From assembly GCA_015056865.1 (NCBI GenBank), contig SVFM01000008.1, positions 35,100-99,099 on the forward strand: a stretch of 64,000 nt of DNA, read 5' to 3'. Position numbers and translations under genes: made by a program. The notes beneath the pieces were generated by a model. It did no database searches, was not told where the DNA came from, and was given only the letters and a program-made list of their open reading frames with translations. Shown piece after piece: positions 63,101-64,000 of this stretch; the first letter of the stretch is position 1; each line of letters opens with the position of its first letter. The stretch comes from Lachnospiraceae bacterium (lineage in GTDB: Bacteria > Bacillota > Clostridia > Lachnospirales > Lachnospiraceae).

Positions 63101-64000
63101 AGGGAGCCTCAGGTACAGCCTGGACCCTGGCGACCACAGGCCAGAGCGGGGTGGGTGCAGCCATAAACCAGACAAAGAAACGGACCGGGTATTATGCTTT
63201 CCAGGGTTATGTACCTGCAGGCACCGGGGAGGCAGGGGTCAGTGCCAGCCGCTTAAGCCGTGTGCTAAACGCCGGGGAGACCTATACCTTTTCTGCCTAT
63301 GTAAGTACCACCCAGGCTACGGCTTTTCTGGGGGAAGGGATGTATCTGGAGGTACGAAAGGGCGATACCTCACTGGGAAAGAGCAGAGCTGTTAACTATG
63401 CCACCTCCGGTATGGTAGAGGGAGGGTGGATCCGTCTTAGTGTGACCTTTACCCCTGCGGTCACCGGGGCACATACCCTGAGGATCTGCAGTGACGGGGT
63501 GGAGGGCTATGTGTATGCAGATGACTGCCAGCTGGAAAAGGGGCAGGCCCCGTCTAGTGTGAACCTGCTGGAAAACGGAGATATGGATGGGGGTACAACA
63601 GGATGGAACCTGACAGGCGGAGGAAGTTACAGTGCTGCCGCGGGGGCCCTGCGAATGGGCAGCGCCACCACTCCTACACCTGCCTATGCAAGATTTGACC
63701 GATCGGTCATGATCAACCTGCCGGCCACGGAGACCTTTGTGCTTTCCGGCTGGGTAAGGGCAAAGTCTGTGCCGGAAGGCCCCAGCAGTGCCAAGCGTAC
63801 ATGCGGCCTGCAGGCCTTTGTCCGTTATACGGATGGGACGGAAGAAATCCATGAGGTGGCCTTTGACCCGGATGTATCGGACTGGCAGTTTGCCAGCCTG
63901 TCAGTGGTGCCTAAGGCACCGACCAAGACCATAGGTTCCATCATGGTCCGTGGCGTCTATGGACGAAACGCCAACTTAAGCTATTTTGACAATCTGGCCC
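60178..64000 (+). CDS. Large secreted RHS/YD-repeat protein (5' part)
   Basis: Open from the ATG at 60178 (AGAAAGGAG upstream) to the window end, at least 1274 residues. A signal peptide (MKRHKILRAISCALIVALT, cleavage likely near VRA-AG) is followed by a Gln/Val-rich linker, a DNRLRE-like domain (about 370-560, WNNQPAYN, WDMSETVKKWY), then RHS/YD-type repeats (for example FAYDSSGYLTKITDAAGVETLFSYDGNGDLISI) and carbohydrate-binding-like modules. Such proteins are shells that often end in a toxin domain, which lies beyond this window. The gene is clearly GC-richer than its surroundings, a sign of transfer or special selection. Confidence 0.85.
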   Translation, partial: MKRHKILRAISCALIVALTINTLPMDSVRAAGTEGSVTEPPATVQAAGDGLATEELGPVQLTTDQVRPVQVSSDQVNSEATVLGEVETLRQEGIKHFRMSDGSFVAVDYGMPVHFKDSQGDWQDIDNSLTLTTDKAGTATYRTITKDTDQAPGLGFAGSLAAGELFTANYQDVSVTMSLLDTSRALELAAAGQQVQTAAEAVSPEGTRLWAGEEQPLSLTTYSRSAQVSLVSQAETKETGIQAPGQEFMPEKLRSTLLYEDVYPGVDLEYTAYGYNVKEQIIVREKQQSYRYDFLLELEGLEGVLETDGSVSLYNEKQELIYRIPAPYMVDDGGRISLEVRYSLTDTSQGMVLTLEADKEWINSSDRVLPVKIDPTLELRPTNMYDSLAATYVEECYGNLAIGGTDLVFTGAWSDTEQSSMSRNRAFLHFKQLPVLPAGCQVVDARLHLFLLAYTKTPLEGLDSMNTPVGLYEVTGEKPAGYSTYDQWIGSIHWNNQPAYNGGNVIDYVITDYNLSTYHEWDMSETVKKWYSTGTGNTTIALVCMNEGSMTAQSNAQVGFSLYEYAPYFWVSYRSEVGMEPYYTYTDVGAGNAGTGYIADHTGQLKVVKEVASYASSVNPFSLNLVYNSDYFTRSTAACHPAQQMGLTMKVGNGWTLDALQYMVPQTITNHSYVRYRDGDGTDHYFLINYWGGRYYDEDGLGLVVEKIDDTTFEMWDDEGHLWKFTNNMLTSYMDNHRTKTEEGLEEDGNQYLYSYTTDKKLSRIQQKNRGSSAITVASFAYDSSGYLTKITDAAGVETLFSYDGNGDLISITKAGQVLASYTYQNHRLTKLKDEGTGYAINLAYQNGRVSSYQESGGDTPGAKCGITYANSSKTIYHDYGRDLAAGGGDDVYTYCLFDYWGRTVNLYSTDSLMSEENLTEGVLGAASAVYTATASPQSIEDDITYTFRKNNRISRSAKVGVISQQQMEDHGFEKGASGTAWTLATTGQSGVGAAINQTKKRTGYYAFQGYVPAGTGEAGVSASRLSRVLNAGETYTFSAYVSTTQATAFLGEGMYLEVRKGDTSLGKSRAVNYATSGMVEGGWIRLSVTFTPAVTGAHTLRICSDGVEGYVYADDCQLEKGQAPSSVNLLENGDMDGGTTGWNLTGGGSYSAAAGALRMGSATTPTPAYARFDRSVMINLPATETFVLSGWVRAKSVPEGPSSAKRTCGLQAFVRYTDGTEEIHEVAFDPDVSDWQFASLSVVPKAPTKTIGSIMVRGVYGRNANLSYFDNLA

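Overview
The window looks like chromosome of a gut-type anaerobic Clostridia, most likely Lachnospiraceae. The evidence is the gene mix (MutS2, TSCPD protein, DUF368/PopT, LuxS, AEC transporter, CofE-like protein without F420 genes), two T-box leaders, strong AGGAGG-type ribosome sites, consensus TTGACA/TATAAT promoters and a moderate GC content by eye. No rRNA, tRNA, CRISPR array or phage structural gene was seen.

Layout. 1-7.3 kb: the end of an ECF-type membrane protein, then a minus-strand run of TSCPD protein, murG, mutS2, an OmpR-type two-component system and a DUF368 undecaprenyl-phosphate flippase. 7.4-10.5 kb: a membrane protein and a trpBA operon under a Trp T-box; its TrpA lacks several catalytic signatures. 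10.7-15.1 kb: pgi, an AraC regulator, a 25-residue membrane peptide with its own promoter and terminator, a 2-hydroxyacid dehydrogenase and a Cu/Zn-SOD-like protein. 15.1-24 kb: two near-identical Rpn nuclease units, each bounded by 14-15 bp inverted repeats, bracket a fused dehydrogenase/SOD pseudogene remnant, a GtrA protein, a membrane-anchored sigma factor with two lipoproteins, and luxS-mtnN. 24-36.5 kb: a carbohydrate locus with four tandem ceramidase-fold (PF04734-like) paralogues, two Gfo/Idh/MocA oxidoreductases, two sugar isomerase/epimerase-like TIM barrels, nagA, a ROK kinase and a LysR regulator. 36.5-43.4 kb: an AEC transporter, tatD and a self-contained fructose PTS (fruK, fruA, HPr, EI). 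43.6-49.2 kb: argC, an AAC(3)-family protein and a galactonate (De Ley-Doudoroff-type) operon with an IclR regulator. 49.3-56.3 kb: a frameshifted XRE gene, a KilA-N protein, leuA under a Leu T-box, a solitary N6-adenine methylase and a CofE-like protein. 56.4-64 kb: a GH95-like glycosidase and the start of a large GC-richer secreted RHS/YD-repeat protein.

The most unusual signal is a family of five dispersed intergenic elements (about 5.9, 10.6, 14.5, 38.5 and 43.5 kb). Each has a conserved core of about 95 bases (shorter in the first copy), with potential helices that covary between copies. Each core is enclosed by a nearly perfect palindrome of 40-68 bp per arm whose sequence differs in every copy. 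All five stop 13-32 bases before a start codon, just upstream of the ribosome site, in either orientation. I do not recognise this family. Next in interest are the Rpn units, the divergent TrpA and the four-paralogue ceramidase-fold sugar locus.
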